The translations under genes were made by a program, and so were the position numbers. Shown here piece by piece: positions 1 through 9,374 of a stretch of 64,000 bases of DNA. The DNA lies in contig NZ_JARXWE010000010.1 of the NCBI RefSeq assembly GCF_029893235.1, positions 16,825 to 80,824 of the forward strand, in the 5' to 3' direction. Origin of the DNA: Dysgonomonas sp. PH5-45. Its GTDB lineage: Bacteria; Bacteroidota; Bacteroidia; Bacteroidales; Dysgonomonadaceae. The notes beneath the pieces were generated by a model. It worked only from the letters and a program-made list of their open reading frames with translations. It made no database searches and had not been told where the DNA came from. Each line of letters begins with the position of its first letter. The first letter of the stretch is position 1.

Positions 1-1
1 G

Positions 2-214
2 ACAACGGCATCCCGGAAGTTAAATGCCGATTTGTTTATTGACGACCGTAACCTTGGTGGATTGCCCGACTGGGGGGTTATATATCACGCCATTCAGTCG
101 ATGGAGCGGGGCGAAACTTCGTTCGAGAAGCTTATGATGTCGGCAGGTCCTGTGCAAACAAACCGCCGCAAACGCAACTTCTTGATCCGCTTGGGCGAGA
201 TGTTCGAAAGATAA
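2..214 (+). CDS. HAD-type hydrolase (BT0820-like), C-terminal fragment
   Basis: Only the last 70 residues are in the window; the reading frame is open from base 2, so the gene begins upstream. The segment LFIDDRNLGGLPDWG near the left edge resembles the C-terminal acidic motif of the small Bacteroides BT0820-type HAD phosphatases, where the Asp pair would help bind Mg2+. The rest is a helical tail rich in Lys and Arg. The catalytic DxD motif lies outside the window, so activity cannot be judged. The gene ends 37 bases before the acetyltransferase gene on the same strand. Confidence 0.6.
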   Translation, partial: TTASRKLNADLFIDDRNLGGLPDWGVIYHAIQSMERGETSFEKLMMSAGPVQTNRRKRNFLIRLGEMFER

Positions 215-251
215 TACATCGCAGTATTTCTGTAATAACCAATTGTGTGGT

Positions 252-782
252 ATGTTGCTTGAAAAAGAACATATAAAGCTGAGAGCCGTTGAGCCGGAAG
301 ATTTGGACGTCCTTTACAAATGGGAGAACGATACCCGTTTGTGGATTCATGGAACAACCCTCTCTCCTTATTCGCGTATGGCCATAAGGCAATACATAGA
401 AGACAGTTTGCAGAACGATGTTTTTCAGAATAAGCAACTCAGGCTGATGGTTGAACTAAGGGACGGGAATAAAACCATCGGAACGGTAGACCTCTACGAA
501 ATAGATCCGCTCAACAGCCGTGCAGGTATCGGGATTCTTATAGATGATGCGTATAGGGGCAAAAACTACGGAAGCGAGGTTTTGAGTATGATGTCGGGCT
601 ATGCTTTTCATCATCTGCACCTGCGTCAGTTGTATGCTCATATTGCCAGCGATAACGAATCGAGTATCCGCTTGTTTCGGAAAGAAGGCTATACCCAATC
701 GGGGGTGTTGGAGCAGTGGATACATAGTCCGGATGCCGGTTTTCGCGACGTTTTGGTTTTCCAGTTAATACAGCACGCATAA
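252..782 (+). CDS. GNAT family N-acetyltransferase
   Basis: A 176-residue protein of the RimJ/RimL/SpeG-like GNAT class, which transfers an acetyl group from acetyl-CoA to an amine on a protein or small molecule. The pattern AYRGKNYGSEVL near residue 100 is the acetyl-CoA pyrophosphate-binding motif A (R/QxxGxG/A type). It is followed by a region like LRQLYAHIASDNESSIRLF, typical of the second half of the fold, with the usual Asn and Phe. An in-frame TTG lies nine bases upstream, but the ATG at 252 gives a normal N-terminus (MLLEKEHIKLRAVEPED). The substrate is unknown. It lies 17 bases upstream of tsaC and may be cotranscribed with it. Confidence 0.85.
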   Translation: MLLEKEHIKLRAVEPEDLDVLYKWENDTRLWIHGTTLSPYSRMAIRQYIEDSLQNDVFQNKQLRLMVELRDGNKTIGTVDLYEIDPLNSRAGIGILIDDAYRGKNYGSEVLSMMSGYAFHHLHLRQLYAHIASDNESSIRLFRKEGYTQSGVLEQWIHSPDAGFRDVLVFQLIQHA

Positions 783-799
783 AACACACCGCTTAGGTA

Positions 800-1375
800 A
801 TGAACGAAGACATAAGAGAAGATATTAAAAAAGCATGTGAGGTAATGAATGCGGGAGGGTTGATTCTCTACCCGACTGATACCATATGGGGAATAGGTTG
901 CGATGCTACAAACCCCGATGCCGTGAAGCGGGTGTATCAGCTAAAACAAAGAACCGATGCGAAAGCCCTTATCGTGTTGGCCGATAATCCTGTAAAGCTC
1001 GATTTTTATATAGATGGCGTACCCGACATTGCGTGGGATTTGATAGAAGCCACAAATAAACCTCTGACAATTATATACGACAAAGCCCGTAATTTGGCTC
1101 ATAACCTGATTGCGGACGATGGGTCGATAGGCATACGTATTACGGACGAGAGATTCTCGAAGGAGCTGTGTCAGCGTTTCCGCAAGGCGGTGGTGTCTAC
1201 ATCGGCTAATGTGAGCGGAGAGGCATCGCCCCGTAATTTTTCTGAAATCGCCGACGAAATCAAAAATGGAGTGGATTATGTAGTTCAGTATCGGCAGAAT
1301 GATGCGGATAAATACCATTCGTCGAGCATCATTAAGCTGGGACAGGGCGGACAGGTGAAAATAATAAGAGAATAA
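800..1375 (+). CDS. tsaC: threonylcarbamoyl-AMP synthase (Sua5/YciO/YrdC family)
   Basis: A 191-residue YrdC-domain protein. The enzyme makes L-threonylcarbamoyl-AMP from threonine, bicarbonate and ATP, the first step of t6A modification at position 37 of ANN-decoding tRNAs. Visible family motifs are YPTDTIWGIGCDA near residue 25, the Lys/Arg segment LKQRTDAKAL near residue 50, and STSANVSGEASP near residue 135. Its length fits the single-domain TsaC/YrdC type, without the C-terminal Sua5 domain. A YciO-like paralogue with another role cannot be excluded. A second t6A gene, tsaE, lies at 56306-56719, not in the same operon. Confidence 0.88.
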   Translation: MNEDIREDIKKACEVMNAGGLILYPTDTIWGIGCDATNPDAVKRVYQLKQRTDAKALIVLADNPVKLDFYIDGVPDIAWDLIEATNKPLTIIYDKARNLAHNLIADDGSIGIRITDERFSKELCQRFRKAVVSTSANVSGEASPRNFSEIADEIKNGVDYVVQYRQNDADKYHSSSIIKLGQGGQVKIIRE

Positions 1376-1403
1376 TAAAAAATATACATATACACATTAA
1401 ACC

Positions 1404-2363
1404 ATGAAATTAAGCATACTTTCTTTTGTTGCTATTTTGTTTTTTTCAACACAGATGCTTTGTGCGCAAGGCATTGAAGTTATAAGCGATAAGAATAATA
1501 AATTCGGTCTTAAAAACAACAAACGGGTGGTCTTGAAGCCTACTTACGATGAGATATCGCACCTCCAAGGACGGTTCTATACTGTAAAAAAAGACAACAA
1601 ACACGGGCTTATAGACACAAATGGAAAGGCGGTTATCCCTGCCGTATACGACGATTTATTGCAATTTCACGACAATCTGTTCATGGCTAAGCAGGGCGAA
1701 AAATGGGGCCTTGTTGATTATAACAACCGCGAAATTCTCCCCACAGACTATAACGGCTTCAGCAAAATGAACGATTACCTTTACCTTACAAAAAAAGGAA
1801 ATAAGCAAGGGCTTATCACCAAGTACGGAGAATTGGTGCTGCCTGCCGAATACGAAAACATCAAGGAATTTTCTGAAAGCTTGTATTCGGTCACCAAAAA
1901 TGGTTTTCAGGGTTTGATAGATAACATAGGGAAGGTTGTAATTAACCCTGTTTATACGCAAATAGCGACTCTCGAACACCTACCTTTCTATAAGGTTGCG
2001 AAAAACGATAAGTTTGGGCTGATAGATAAATCGGGCAAAGTGATTCTTGAAGACAAATACGATGAGATATGCGACCCCGACCGTGGTTTTACAATCATAA
2101 AACAAGGGCAGAAGATAGGTTTCATAACTTACGACTATAAAATTATTCCCGCCGTTTACGACCGCATTATCTTTTATCAGGAGGAAATGGGAATCGTGGC
2201 TGTGAAGCAAAACAATAAATGTGGCTTTGTAGGGTCGGACGGGCGCATACTGCCTGCCGTGTACGACAATGTGAGCCGTTTTTCGCCCAATTGCACAAGT
2301 CTTGTTGAGAAACAAGGCCGCCTGATGACTATTGATTGCTACGGAAAGGAAGTTAATTTATAA
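1404..2363 (+). CDS. exported WG-repeat protein
   Basis: A 319-residue protein with an N-terminal signal peptide of about 21 residues (hydrophobic core, cleavage likely after CAQ). The remainder is a series of about eight repeats of the WG type, recognisable by recurring K.G.(W/F)GLID..G..V(I/L)P..YD elements, for example KWGLVDYNNREILP and KFGLIDKSGKVIL. WG repeats are thought to form beta-rich modules for binding, but no enzymatic activity is known. The protein is probably periplasmic or on the cell surface. It follows tsaC by 28 bases on the same strand. Confidence 0.85.
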   Translation: MKLSILSFVAILFFSTQMLCAQGIEVISDKNNKFGLKNNKRVVLKPTYDEISHLQGRFYTVKKDNKHGLIDTNGKAVIPAVYDDLLQFHDNLFMAKQGEKWGLVDYNNREILPTDYNGFSKMNDYLYLTKKGNKQGLITKYGELVLPAEYENIKEFSESLYSVTKNGFQGLIDNIGKVVINPVYTQIATLEHLPFYKVAKNDKFGLIDKSGKVILEDKYDEICDPDRGFTIIKQGQKIGFITYDYKIIPAVYDRIIFYQEEMGIVAVKQNNKCGFVGSDGRILPAVYDNVSRFSPNCTSLVEKQGRLMTIDCYGKEVNL

Positions 2364-2405
2364 ACCATAGGGCAAGAAAAAAGGAGATAAATTTTTTTGG
2401 AAAGG

Positions 2406-2413
2406 TAAGTTTG
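2406..2413 (+). promoter_or_regulatory. candidate -7 box for the ClC gene
   Basis: The octamer TAAGTTTG matches the Bacteroidetes -7 consensus TAnnTTTG and lies 38 bases before the ATG of the ClC channel gene. No clear TTTG -33 element is found 19 bases upstream, so this is a candidate only. Confidence 0.4.
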
Positions 2414-2450
2414 TATAAATTTATTGCCTTTTTAAAAATTTAATAGAATA

Positions 2451-4244
2451 ATGTTTCTGAAAAAGTGTTTTGAAAGGTTTTTGCTTTGGCGTGGAAAACA
2501 CATCAAGGAAAGGCAATTCCTTATTTTTATCAGTTTTCTGATAGGAATTCTTACCGCCACGGCAGCCTTGATACTCAAAACGATAATCCATTTTATACAA
2601 GATGCTCTCACGGGGAGTTTCGATATAGCCGAGGCAAACTATTTGTACTTGGTTTATCCCGTTGTGGGGATACTCATAGCCGGTATGTATGTCCGCTACA
2701 TAGTGAAGGACGATATCAGCCATGGGGTCACCAAGATTCTGTATGCCATTTCGCAACGCAAGAGCTACATCAAGGCGCACAACATGTACACCTCTATTGC
2801 GGCAAGTTCCATTACAATAGGTTTCGGGGGATCGGTTGGGGCAGAGGCTCCTATCGTACTGACCGGCGCAGCCATTGGTTCTAACCTTGGGCGTGCTTTT
2901 AAAATACAACAGCAGCATTTGATGTTGCTGATTGGTTGCGGGGCTGCGGGAGCCATTGCGGGGATATTTAAGGCTCCGATTGCCGGGCTTGTATTTGTGA
3001 TTGAGGTTTTGATGCTCGACCTGACGATGGGTACGGTTCTGCCGCTTCTTATATCGTCGGTTACGGCAGCCACCTTTGCTTATGTAACCACAGGCACACA
3101 AGCTATGTTCAAGTATGCCCATGCCGAGTTGTTTGAGCTGGAGCGTATCCCTTACGTTATACTTCTGGGTGTTTTTTGCGGAGTGGTATCGCTATACTTT
3201 ACAAGGGCAATGAGCTGGACAGAAGATATTTTCAGGAAACTGTCGTATTGGAAAAAATTTGGCTTGGGAGCAACCCTCTTGAGTATCCTTATATTCCTTT
3301 TGCCTCCGCTCTATGGCGAAGGCTACGATACCATAAACTCCCTGCTCAGTGGCTTGGTTAACAACGAAGCCATTATGGAAGGAAGCCTTTTTTATGGCTT
3401 CAGGGATACCCGATGGGGCATTGTTGCTTTTCTGGGGGCTATCCTGCTGCTGAAAGTATATGCCTCGTGCGCCACGAACGCAGGGGGCGGAACGGGTGGT
3501 ATATTTGCTCCGTCTTTGTTTTTGGGGTGTATCGCAGGATTTGTTTTCTCGTACGTGGCAAACCAATGGGACATACCACACCTTCCGCAAGAGAATTTTG
3601 CACTTATGGGCATGGCCGGGGTTATGGCCGGGGTTATGCATGCCCCGTTAACGGGGACGTTCCTTATAGCGGAACTGACGGGCGGATACGAATTGTTTTT
3701 GCCGTTGATGATTGTTTCGATTGTTTCGTACCTCTTCATCAAGATATTTGAGCCGCACAGCATATATGCAATGCGTTTGGCTAAGAAAGGAGAACTGCTG
3801 ACACACAAAAAGGATGAGGCTGTTTTGACCTTGATGTCTTTGAACACTGTAATAGAAAAAGGCTTTCAACCTGTGCGCCCCGATATGACACTTGGCGATG
3901 TAGTGAAAATTATATCGAGCTCTCCCCGGAATGTGTTCCCGACGTTAGATAAGGAAGATAGGCTGATAGGGCTTGTTTTGCTTGATAATATCCGGAATAT
4001 AATGTTCCGCCCTGAACTTTACGACCGTTTCAAGGTAGAACGTTTTATGGTTGCGCCTCCTGCGATAATAGACATAAATATGCCTGTGCGGAAGATAATG
4101 TCGTTGTTTGACGAAACTAAAGCATGGAATCTGCCTGTTGTGGACGAAAAAGGTGTTTACCTCGGTTTTGTTTCTAAATCTACTATCTTGAATACTTACC
4201 GCAAAGTACTTGTAGACAACTTTTCGGGCAACGAAGGCGATTGA
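2451..4244 (+). CDS. ClC-type voltage-gated chloride channel/antiporter with CBS domains
   Basis: A 597-residue polytopic inner-membrane protein of the ClC family. About ten or more hydrophobic segments span residues 20-430. The anion-selectivity region GFGGSVGAEAP near residue 125 corresponds to the GxxGxE/GREGP signature of ClC proteins, and GIFKAPIAGLVFVIE follows it. GGGTGGIFAPSLFLGC near residue 345 matches the conserved GGxxGGxFxPxL stretch. The C-terminal 130 residues carry two CBS domains, which in this family bind adenine nucleotides and regulate gating. It may work as a Cl-/H+ exchanger or a channel; the gating Glu assignment would need an alignment. It is convergent with ispE. Confidence 0.93.
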   Translation: MFLKKCFERFLLWRGKHIKERQFLIFISFLIGILTATAALILKTIIHFIQDALTGSFDIAEANYLYLVYPVVGILIAGMYVRYIVKDDISHGVTKILYAISQRKSYIKAHNMYTSIAASSITIGFGGSVGAEAPIVLTGAAIGSNLGRAFKIQQQHLMLLIGCGAAGAIAGIFKAPIAGLVFVIEVLMLDLTMGTVLPLLISSVTAATFAYVTTGTQAMFKYAHAELFELERIPYVILLGVFCGVVSLYFTRAMSWTEDIFRKLSYWKKFGLGATLLSILIFLLPPLYGEGYDTINSLLSGLVNNEAIMEGSLFYGFRDTRWGIVAFLGAILLLKVYASCATNAGGGTGGIFAPSLFLGCIAGFVFSYVANQWDIPHLPQENFALMGMAGVMAGVMHAPLTGTFLIAELTGGYELFLPLMIVSIVSYLFIKIFEPHSIYAMRLAKKGELLTHKKDEAVLTLMSLNTVIEKGFQPVRPDMTLGDVVKIISSSPRNVFPTLDKEDRLIGLVLLDNIRNIMFRPELYDRFKVERFMVAPPAIIDINMPVRKIMSLFDETKAWNLPVVDEKGVYLGFVSKSTILNTYRKVLVDNFSGNEGD

Positions 4245-4342
4245 AAGCAAAAAAAGAGCGAAAACCTCTTATCGTATCGGTCTATACTATATCTTTTTAA
4301 TAGTAAGCCCGCCCCTCAAAAAAACCGGAAAGGGGCAAAGCT

Positions 4343-5149
4343 TTACCCTTGCCAAATATAACAATCTTTGAAGTTGCCTTCTAAATCTGCGGGTTGGCCG
4401 AAGATACCGTAAACCGACGAACCGGAACCCGACATGGAGGCATAAACGGCGCCCAGTTCGTACAGTTTATTTTTTATTCGTTCTATTTCGGGAAACTGTG
4501 GAAAGATGCTGTCTTCAAAATCGTTGCGCATCAGTGTTTTCCATTGGTTTATGGGCTTCAATACAATTTCTTTTAAAGACACCTCCGGCTGCTTGGGTTT
4601 TATCAGAGCAAAGGCTTCTTTTGTGGAAATGTGTATATCGGGTTTTATCAGAACAAAGTGGTAGCCTTGCAAGGATAGTTCCACGTCTTCAAATAGCTCT
4701 CCTATCCCTTTTGCAAAAAGCGGACGGTTATAAATGAAAAAGGGACAATCGGCGCCCAACTTACGAGCCATAAAGGCAAGTTCACTATCCGGTATATTCA
4801 GTCTGAATGTTTTGTTGAGCAAAGAGAGCATAAAAGAGGCGTCGGCCGAACCTCCGCCAATACCCGCGCCAAATGGTATTTTTTTTAGCAAATGAACTTC
4901 GATGGGAGGAATGTCGTAACTTTCCCTCATCAGCTTTAGGGCTTTTATCACCAAATTATTATCGGGAGGCGAATCGACCTTGATTCCTGATTCCGAAAAA
5001 CTGTCTTTCCCGTCTGCCAACGGGATTATCTCCAAAGCATCTTTAATGCCGATGGGATAAAAAACAGTTTCCAGATTATGATATCCGTCCTCTCTTTTGG
5101 AGACGATATTCAGCCCCAAATTTATTTTTGCATTTGGAAAACAAATCAT
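4343..5149 (-). CDS. ispE: 4-diphosphocytidyl-2-C-methyl-D-erythritol kinase
   Basis: A 268-residue GHMP kinase that phosphorylates CDP-methylerythritol in the non-mevalonate (MEP) route to isoprenoid precursors. The N-terminus contains NAKINLGLNIV, typical of IspE. The glycine-rich ATP-binding loop PFGAGIGGGSADAS lies near residue 93, and the C-terminal GHMP motif SMSGSGSSVYGIF near residue 240. Length fits the family. It is the last gene of the minus-strand run nadK-rnhA-DUF2461-ddh-ispE, 25 bases after ddh. Confidence 0.95.
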   Translation of the reverse strand: MICFPNAKINLGLNIVSKREDGYHNLETVFYPIGIKDALEIIPLADGKDSFSESGIKVDSPPDNNLVIKALKLMRESYDIPPIEVHLLKKIPFGAGIGGGSADASFMLSLLNKTFRLNIPDSELAFMARKLGADCPFFIYNRPLFAKGIGELFEDVELSLQGYHFVLIKPDIHISTKEAFALIKPKQPEVSLKEIVLKPINQWKTLMRNDFEDSIFPQFPEIERIKNKLYELGAVYASMSGSGSSVYGIFGQPADLEGNFKDCYIWQG

Positions 5150-5174
5150 AATATACTCTCTGTTGCAAGGGGGG

Positions 5175-6071
5175 TTAAACCAATTTCTTTATAAGCTGTT
5201 CCCTATCGCCGTAAATGAAATCAATAATGGGCACTTCTATCATGGTGTATGCTCCCGGCCTTTGTTTCATTGAAGCGCGGGCGGCGGCAACAAGCACTTG
5301 GGCTGTAAGCGCAGGGTTGTTTATTTGCATATTGAACTCTATAAGTTGGTTTTGAGTTTTGCCCGAAACGCCTTTGCGGTTCATATGCACTCCGTGTCCC
5401 ATATCTTTCAGGTTGTCTACATCGTCCACTTGCATTACATGGGTTTCGTCGTGACTGAAATAATCGTCTGCTTTGATGGCTTTAGCCACATCTTCAAACT
5501 TATAGCCGTCTTTCACTTCTATATAAACCATTCGGCGGTGAATACCTGTCCCAACGGGAATAGTCATAGAGAGGGCGGCTTTCACGCCTTCGATGGCTTT
5601 CACTGCAACGGTGTGGCCCATGCTCATGCCGGGGCCAAAGTTTGTATAAGTGATTCCCTTTGGAGCCATAAATTCCATTATGGAGCGTACCATAGAGTCG
5701 GTTCCGGGGTCCCATCCCGCCGATATTATGGATACTTTATTGTTGGCGGTGGCTACTTCGTCCAGTTCGCGGCGCAGGTCAACGATGCCTGTGTGTATGT
5801 CGTAACTGTCTACCGTGTTTATTCCTAACGACAGGCATTCCTTTGCATGGGTTTCCACGCTACGGGTTGGTGTACAGAGAATGGCAACATCTACATCGTT
5901 TAGTTTGACAATGTTGTCAGTTATTGTGTAATTGCGGATTTCGTCGGGGATGTTTGTCGTGTCGCGGCGAACGATGCCGGCAACTTCAAAGTCGGGCGAT
6001 GTTTGGATGGCTTCTAACACATGTTTGCCAATATTTCCATAGCCAACAATAGCAGCACGTAATTTTTTCAT
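5175..6071 (-). CDS. ddh: meso-diaminopimelate D-dehydrogenase
   Basis: A 298-residue NADP-dependent enzyme. It interconverts tetrahydrodipicolinate plus ammonia with meso-2,6-diaminopimelate, a one-step branch of lysine and peptidoglycan precursor synthesis. The N-terminal Rossmann motif is AIVGYGNIGKHV (residues 7-18). The stretches SAGWDPGTDSM and GPGMSMGHTVA near residues 120-155 are characteristic of Ddh. Length fits the family closely. The ATG at 6071 follows an AT-rich 96-base gap, which may hold its own promoter. It is followed by ispE after 25 bases. Confidence 0.94.
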   Translation of the reverse strand: MKKLRAAIVGYGNIGKHVLEAIQTSPDFEVAGIVRRDTTNIPDEIRNYTITDNIVKLNDVDVAILCTPTRSVETHAKECLSLGINTVDSYDIHTGIVDLRRELDEVATANNKVSIISAGWDPGTDSMVRSIMEFMAPKGITYTNFGPGMSMGHTVAVKAIEGVKAALSMTIPVGTGIHRRMVYIEVKDGYKFEDVAKAIKADDYFSHDETHVMQVDDVDNLKDMGHGVHMNRKGVSGKTQNQLIEFNMQINNPALTAQVLVAAARASMKQRPGAYTMIEVPIIDFIYGDREQLIKKLV

Positions 6072-6167
6072 TGTATATATTGCGTTTTTAATTTTATAAA
6101 AAGATGTAAGTTCTATTTTTTTTGTACGACTGATTGTATAACAAACTTTCCTGTGTTTTCGTTTAGC

Positions 6168-6860
6168 CTACGGCTGACATTCTTTCATGAATTTGTATAG
6201 CCATTCCAAAGCCTGAAAATCGTCGGCAAGCCGATCGGCAAACTCTACGGAAAACACTTCGTTGCCGATGGGTATTGTTTTATATACATATATGCCCTTG
6301 CGTTGAATCCATTGCTGGTGATATTCGGGCAAATCGTTTGCCAAAGGCCTTTTGTATTCGTCCCCACCCAATAGGAAGCCCCTGTCTAAAACAGTTTCTT
6401 GAGTTACACGGCGAAACTCTTCGGCATGGAACGAAACTTCTTCGCGAAACACATCCATGACTTTCTTTTTTGGCATGAAGAGCCCCATTCCCAATATATA
6501 GTTGTCGCCGTTTATTTCCATAAAGTAGCCCGGATAGTCTTTCCAGTCGTCTCTCGATACGGGCAACTGAAATGTAATCCACATACAGGTTTTGTAAGGG
6601 TCTTTATTTTTTGAGAAACGTACATCCCGGTATATGCGCGACATGGCACGATGCGGACGCAGCTCGAAAGCCGGGTCTATGTTGTACATGGTAGGTGTGA
6701 GGTATGTAATCAGCGATTTCAGGGGAGCAACCACTTCGTTGTCGTATACGCTCTTATGGGCATCGAACCACTCTTTGTAGTTGTTTGCCGCCAAGTCTTT
6801 GAAAAACCGGATGGTTTCGGGCGAAAACCCTTTGAATGCTTCTATTTTTTTTGCTGCCAT
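6168..6860 (-). CDS. DUF2461 domain-containing protein
   Basis: A 230-residue soluble protein of the DUF2461 (TIGR02453) family, widespread in Bacteroidetes and without an established function. Family features are the N-terminal FKGFSPETIRFFKDLAANN, the WFDAHK segment near residue 32, and RIYRDVRFSKNKDPYKT near residue 75. There is no signal peptide or membrane segment. It lies 26 bases downstream of rnhA in a housekeeping operon, which does not define its role. Confidence 0.88.
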   Translation of the reverse strand: MAAKKIEAFKGFSPETIRFFKDLAANNYKEWFDAHKSVYDNEVVAPLKSLITYLTPTMYNIDPAFELRPHRAMSRIYRDVRFSKNKDPYKTCMWITFQLPVSRDDWKDYPGYFMEINGDNYILGMGLFMPKKKVMDVFREEVSFHAEEFRRVTQETVLDRGFLLGGDEYKRPLANDLPEYHQQWIQRKGIYVYKTIPIGNEVFSVEFADRLADDFQALEWLYKFMKECQP

Positions 6861-6886
6861 AGCACTTCTGTGTGTGTTGTTTTAAA

Positions 6887-7510
6887 TTATTTCCTGCCAA
6901 AGTCGGCGGGTATTTCGCCCCAATGGGCGGTTTCCCATTTCAGAATTTGTGTGGTGTATGTATTCTCTCTCAGCCATTTTTCGGCACGTTCTATCAAATC
7001 GAAAATAGGTGCGTTTTTTTCTGTCTGTTCGAGTTTTGTTTTGCATTTTTTGTCTTTCACCCATTTTATGGCATTTACGCTGTCGGTATAGATGGGTATA
7101 GTCAGGTTTTGTTGTTTGAGCAGGGCAAGGCCATGCACCAAAGCCAGAAATTCACCAACATTGTTGGTTCCTTGCTCAAAAGGGCCTTGAATAAAAATTT
7201 GCTCGCCTGTGCGCACATACACTCCACGGTATTCCATCGCACCGGGGTTGCCACTGCATGCGGCGTCTACCGATAGGCTGTCTTTTATTATATTGTGAGT
7301 TGCGGTAAAGGGTGTGGGTGTTTTTTTTGCTTGTTGCCCTACATGCTTCCACGGATTGTCTTTGAATGCCTGTTCGGCAAGTTGGCGCGAGGGAAAAGAT
7401 TTATATATGGCTCCGTCGTAGCCCTCAACTTGGGCTTTGCACTCGTTCCACGAATCGTAAACGCCGGGTTTCACGCCATTCCATACCGTATAAAAGTTTT
7501 TCTTAGCCAT
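6887..7510 (-). CDS. rnhA: ribonuclease H with N-terminal viroplasmin domain
   Basis: A 207-residue protein with a small N-terminal viroplasmin/RNase HI hybrid-binding domain (residues 1-45, with WNGVKPGVYDSWNEC) and a C-terminal RNase H domain. The domain degrades the RNA strand of RNA-DNA hybrids. Acidic catalytic residues are seen in DAACSGNPG near residue 80, NNVGEFLAL near residue 120 and YTDSVNAIKWV near residue 142. This two-domain layout is that of eukaryotic RNase H1 and of many Bacteroidetes enzymes. It starts four bases after the nadK stop codon, so translational coupling is likely. Confidence 0.93.
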   Translation of the reverse strand: MAKKNFYTVWNGVKPGVYDSWNECKAQVEGYDGAIYKSFPSRQLAEQAFKDNPWKHVGQQAKKTPTPFTATHNIIKDSLSVDAACSGNPGAMEYRGVYVRTGEQIFIQGPFEQGTNNVGEFLALVHGLALLKQQNLTIPIYTDSVNAIKWVKDKKCKTKLEQTEKNAPIFDLIERAEKWLRENTYTTQILKWETAHWGEIPADFGRK

Positions 7511-7514
7511 CTGT

Positions 7515-8399
7515 TTATCGTTCTTTCTGCCCTGTTGTTCTCGGATCGGCTCCCCACATCAGTTTGTCGCGTATTGTGCCATAAAAGGTGTGATCCAGCC
7601 CTTTTACCAGCTTTACTTCGGTTTGGGCTTTCTTTATTGTCAGTTTGGTTTCGATAGGGAGTACAGACGACCGCCCGTCGACCGAAATCAGATAATTACG
7701 GTTACGCCCTTCTATCTCCAAACGGATCACACAACTGTCTTCTATAACCAAGGGGCGGGTATTGAGGCTGTGCGGAGCGATGGCGGCAATAATGAAGTTC
7801 GCGGCCTTGGGTGTCATAATAGGGCCTCCTATACTCAGCGAATAGGCTGTCGACCCGGTGGGTGTAGATATAATCAACCCATCGGCCTGATAAGATGTCA
7901 GATACTCATCGTTGATATAAGCGTTTATGGTTATCATGGAGGCTGTATCTTGTTTCAGCAAAGCCACTTCGTTCAGAGCTACACCTGTGTCGTTGAGGGT
8001 GTTGAAGTCGGTCGATACTTGTATCTGCGAACGATGTTCGATACGGTATTTCCCTTCGAACAGATTGTTGAGCATCTCCTCAATGTTTTTTTCGTTAATA
8101 TCCGCAAGAAAACCCAAAGTACCTGTGTTTATACCTAAAATGGGAATGTTTTTCTTTCCAACAATAGCTGCCGTGCGCAACAGGGTTCCGTCTCCTCCGA
8201 TACTGAAGGCGAAATCGGCCGAAAAATCATCCCCACCAAAAACCTCGCAATGGGGATAATCGAGTTTAAATTCGGATTGCAGATAATCGAAAAAATCCTT
8301 CTGGATACATACCTCCGCTTGGTGTTTGGATAGGCTGCCAAACAACTTGCGGATGGGCATTTCTTGTTGATAGTCGCTTCCTAAAATAGCTATTTTCAT
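7515..8399 (-). CDS. nadK: NAD kinase
   Basis: A 294-residue ATP-NAD kinase, which phosphorylates NAD+ to NADP+. The diagnostic GGDGT motif (SIGGDGTLLRTA) is near residue 68, followed by NTGTLGFLADI near residue 95 and PTGSTAYSLSIGGPI near residue 180. Length and motifs fit the bacterial family. It is the first gene of the minus-strand run and is divergent from pdxJ, with a 224-base region between the two starts that probably holds both promoters. Confidence 0.96.
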   Translation of the reverse strand: MKIAILGSDYQQEMPIRKLFGSLSKHQAEVCIQKDFFDYLQSEFKLDYPHCEVFGGDDFSADFAFSIGGDGTLLRTAAIVGKKNIPILGINTGTLGFLADINEKNIEEMLNNLFEGKYRIEHRSQIQVSTDFNTLNDTGVALNEVALLKQDTASMITINAYINDEYLTSYQADGLIISTPTGSTAYSLSIGGPIMTPKAANFIIAAIAPHSLNTRPLVIEDSCVIRLEIEGRNRNYLISVDGRSSVLPIETKLTIKKAQTEVKLVKGLDHTFYGTIRDKLMWGADPRTTGQKER

Positions 8400-8623
8400 T
8401 GTTGTAGGTTTCCTGAGAATAATTCAGACACTACTCCCCGAATATGGATATTGAAACAAGATTTCGAAAAATTATGAATTCTTTCCCCCGTCTTGGTTTC
8501 ATATTCGGCTAATCGTGTTAAATTTGCAATTGCTAATATTTACAAAGTTGAGAAAAAAGTTTGTAGAATAAGCAATTTTGCGTTATTTTTATATGTTATT
8601 GATTTTATTTTGAAACGGTTTTT

Positions 8624-9340
8624 ATGACAAAATTGAGCGTAAATATAAATAAAGTGGCAACCATACGTAATGCTCGCGGAGGTAATGTACCCAATCTTGT
8701 TCAGGTTGCGCTCGATTGCGAATCTTTTGGGGCTGACGGAATTACGGTTCATCCACGCCCAGACGAAAGGCACATACGCTTTACGGATGTGTATGATTTG
8801 AAAGCAAAAATCAGAACGGAATTCAATATAGAGGGTTATCCCGGCAAACATTTTATCGATATGGTAAAAAAAGTGAAGCCGGCTCAGGTTACGCTCGTGC
8901 CCGATGCTCCCGATGCTATTACATCGAATGCGGGGTGGGATACAAAAACGAACCAGAGTTTTTTGAGCGAGGTGGTCGAAGAGTTTTCGCAGGCAGGTAT
9001 CCGTACATCTATTTTTACGGGAACGGAACCCGAAATAATAGAATATGCCGCTAAAATAGGAACAGACCGCATAGAACTCTATACCGAGCCTTATGCTGCC
9101 GATTATACCAAAAATAAGGAAGCGGCAGTAGCACCTTTCCTTGAAGCGGCAAAGCTGGCAAAAAAACTTGGGTTGGGAATAAATGCCGGACACGATTTGA
9201 GTTTACAGAATTTGAATTATTTGATAGCGACAATTCCTTGGATCGACGAAGTTTCGATAGGGCATGCCCTGATTAGCGATGCTTTGTATTTAGGGCTGGA
9301 AAAAACGATAGCCTCGTACAAGAATTGTTTGAATATATAG
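8624..9340 (+). CDS. pdxJ: pyridoxine 5'-phosphate synthase
   Basis: A 238-residue TIM-barrel enzyme that condenses 1-deoxy-D-xylulose 5-phosphate with 3-amino-2-oxopropyl phosphate to form pyridoxine 5'-phosphate. Typical features are the start [17 protein letters not shown], the [14 protein letters not shown] segment near residue 38, TLVPDAP near residue 90 and [13 protein letters not shown] near residue 185. Length fits the family. It is divergent from nadK and is followed after 34 bases by the tonB-like gene. Confidence 0.96.
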   Translation: MTKLSVNINKVATIRNARGGNVPNLVQVALDCESFGADGITVHPRPDERHIRFTDVYDLKAKIRTEFNIEGYPGKHFIDMVKKVKPAQVTLVPDAPDAITSNAGWDTKTNQSFLSEVVEEFSQAGIRTSIFTGTEPEIIEYAAKIGTDRIELYTEPYAADYTKNKEAAVAPFLEAAKLAKKLGLGINAGHDLSLQNLNYLIATIPWIDEVSIGHALISDALYLGLEKTIASYKNCLNI

Positions 9341-9374
9341 AGTGGCGCCTCCCGCCGTACTAACCAAACAGGAT

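Noticed and set aside
4308..4339. hairpin GCCCCT/AGGGGC as terminator between the ClC gene and ispE
   Set aside because: Stem is only six bases with no T run on either strand; too weak to call.
9342..9374. GTG start for the TonB-like protein
   Set aside because: It begins one base after the pdxJ stop codon and adds a non-signal leader; the ATG at 9375 starts right before the membrane anchor.
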